From: a bacterium
Lineage (GTDB): Bacteria; Sumerlaeota; Sumerlaeia; MVZB01
Direction of reading: 5' to 3'
DNA: 27,136 nt
NCBI GenBank assembly: GCA_023480605.1
Contig: JAMCWS010000437.1
Coordinates: 1-27,136, forward strand
This document shows, piece after piece, positions 26,407 to 27,136 of the stretch. Made by a program: the position numbers and the translations under genes. Numbering within the stretch: the stretch's first letter is position 1; every line of letters starts with the position of its first letter. The notes under the pieces were generated by a model that saw nothing but the letters and a program-made list of their open reading frames with translations, searched no databases and was not told where the DNA came from.

Positions 26407-26623
26407 ACCGGGGGTGTCCGTCGTTCATGGCTGTTTCGATCCTATCCTATGCGCAAGCCTTCGGCGTGTAAAGGCCCGTGCCGCGCGGCCGCCACGGCGG
26501 CGCGGGAATGCGCGTTTCCCTTGGCGACCCGTTGCCCGAAACGCCTTTTTCAGGTAAAATGGAGGTGGAACGGGAGAAGGGATCATTCATTGAACCATTG
26601 AAACGACAAACGGTGTTAAAATT

Positions 26624-26899
26624 ATGAATTCCGGAAACAATCGACTCGAAAAACCGGTTCCTGGATTGCGGCGTGTGCGCCGGATCCTCACGCTGGTTCT
26701 GCTGGCGTTGACGGCGGGATCCGTGAGCGGCTGCGCCGTCGGTTTCTACGATCATGGACGCCATCATCATCCCCACCGCGACGGCTGGTACGACCACCGG
26801 CGCCACGAAGACGGCCGCTGGGACAGAGACCATCGCGAGTGGAAGGAACACCACCGCGAGTTGAAGCAGGAACGCCACGAAGAACGGGAGCACCATTAA
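26624..26899 (+). CDS. Small His-rich lipoprotein
   Basis: A 91-residue protein with a basic start and a hydrophobic stretch ILTLVLLALTAGSVSGC. Cys37 in VSGC is a good lipobox, so it is probably anchored to a membrane. The mature part (about 54 residues) is very rich in His, Arg, Asp and Glu (HGRHHHPHRDGWYDHRRH...REHH), with about 13 His, which suggests metal binding or a charged coiled shape. There is no strong ribosome site before the ATG, only an A-rich stretch (GTTAAAATT). The 88-bp segment at 26652-26739, which covers the signal peptide, recurs inverted at the window end. A paralog starts 25 bp downstream (26925). Function unknown. Confidence 0.8.
   Translation: MNSGNNRLEKPVPGLRRVRRILTLVLLALTAGSVSGCAVGFYDHGRHHHPHRDGWYDHRRHEDGRWDRDHREWKEHHRELKQERHEEREHH
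26652..26739. repeat. 88-bp perfect inverted repeat, presumed original copy
   Basis: It codes for the signal peptide and lipobox of the first small lipoprotein. All 88 bases have an exact reverse complement at 27049-27136, the last bases of the window. Confidence 0.97.
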
Positions 26900-26924
26900 T
26901 ACGATTATGGAGCGGTAACCGAAG

Positions 26925-27136
26925 ATGAAAGAGGAAACAACGAACTCTCGAAGGCCGGCCACCGGCTTTCGGCGAATACGCTGGGGTCTGAGCGCGCTGT
27001 TCTTGGCGCTCATGGTTTGGGGATTGACGGGCTGCGCCATCGTGATCTACGGCGCAGCCGCTCACGGATCCCGCCGTCAACGCCAGCAGAACCAGCGTGA
27101 GGATCCGGCGCACACGCCGCAATCCAGGAACCGGTT
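26925..27136 (+). CDS. Second small lipoprotein, paralog of the previous gene, chimeric at its 3' part
   Basis: The ATG at 26925 begins MKEETTNSRRPATGFRRIRWGLSALFLALMVWGLTGCAIVIYG, a basic start and lipoprotein signal with a lipobox (LTGC) that parallels the previous gene (GLRRVRRILTLVLLALTAGSVSGCAV). From about 27049 the DNA becomes the inverted copy of the first gene, and the remaining residues (AAAHGSRRQRQQNQREDPAHTPQSRNRF) are thus reverse-strand translation, unlike the His-rich end expected. The frame is open to the window edge. A GGAG site lies 11 bases upstream of the ATG. The first 41 residues are probably real; the rest is doubtful. Confidence 0.6.
   Translation, partial: MKEETTNSRRPATGFRRIRWGLSALFLALMVWGLTGCAIVIYGAAAHGSRRQRQQNQREDPAHTPQSRNR
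27049..27136. repeat. 88-bp perfect inverted repeat, fold-back copy at the window end
   Basis: This is the exact reverse complement of 26652-26739 and runs to the last base of the window, so it may be longer. Just before it the paralog's own GGCTGCGCC (27030-27038) is complementary to GGCGCAGCC at the start of the copy (27051-27059), a likely point of strand switching. Confidence 0.97.

Overview
This is a GC-rich window from a Gram-negative bacterium. It reads most like a member of the PVC superphylum (Planctomycetota, Verrucomicrobiota, Lentisphaerota) or a neighbouring candidate phylum such as Hydrogenedentota or Sumerlaeota. The reasons are an lpxD gene (lipid A), a Tat-exported sulfatase, a DUF1080 (3-keto-sugar hydrolase) protein, a Tat-exported Gfo/Idh/MocA oxidoreductase, two uroporphyrinogen-decarboxylase-like methyltransferase genes, and a very large secreted protein ending in a dockerin-like EF-hand. 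The phylum placement is inference; no rRNA or tRNA gene was seen.

Layout. 1-983 (-): 3' part of a URO-D-family gene. 1338-2396 (+): lpxD. 2596-3558 (-): a small exported protein and a bifunctional-nuclease (DUF151) protein. 3892-5496 (-): sulfatase. 5742-10517 (-): a giant secreted putative metallopeptidase whose reading frame is cut by an in-frame TAG lying inside a 28-bp inverted copy of its own sequence. 10854-13419 (-): ribose-type ABC ATPase and permease without a binding protein. 13614-17039 (-): a multicopper oxidase and a di-haem cytochrome c peroxidase that share Met-Gly-rich repeats, followed by a good intrinsic terminator. 17040-17836: a long, less GC-rich gap. 17837-20294 (-): a second URO-D-family gene overlapping an organophosphate:phosphate-antiporter-like MFS transporter. 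20689-22439 (+): DUF1080 protein and an exported alpha/beta hydrolase. 22695-23903 (-): Gfo/Idh/MocA protein. 24443-24796 (+): Cys-cluster protein. 24892-26406 (-): polyprenyl-phosphate sugar transferase. 26624 to the end (+): two paralogous small lipoproteins, the second of which runs into an 88-bp inverted copy of the first.

How it may work together. The 18-24 kb block looks like a carbohydrate-use locus: transporter, esterase, Gfo/Idh oxidoreductase and DUF1080 hydrolase fit the 3-keto-glycoside route. The sulfatase and the sugar ABC transporter suggest polysaccharide or host/algal glycan use. The multicopper oxidase/peroxidase pair is the most unusual functional unit: two redox enzymes in tandem, both carrying the same GMGGGG-type tracts, one of them placed between the two haem sites of the peroxidase.

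Two perfect long-range inverted repeats (28 bp at 6033/6378; 88 bp at 26652/27049) each place an inverted copy where it disrupts a gene. They look like fold-back or template-switch events, either in the organism or as an amplification/assembly artefact, and affect how two genes should be read.
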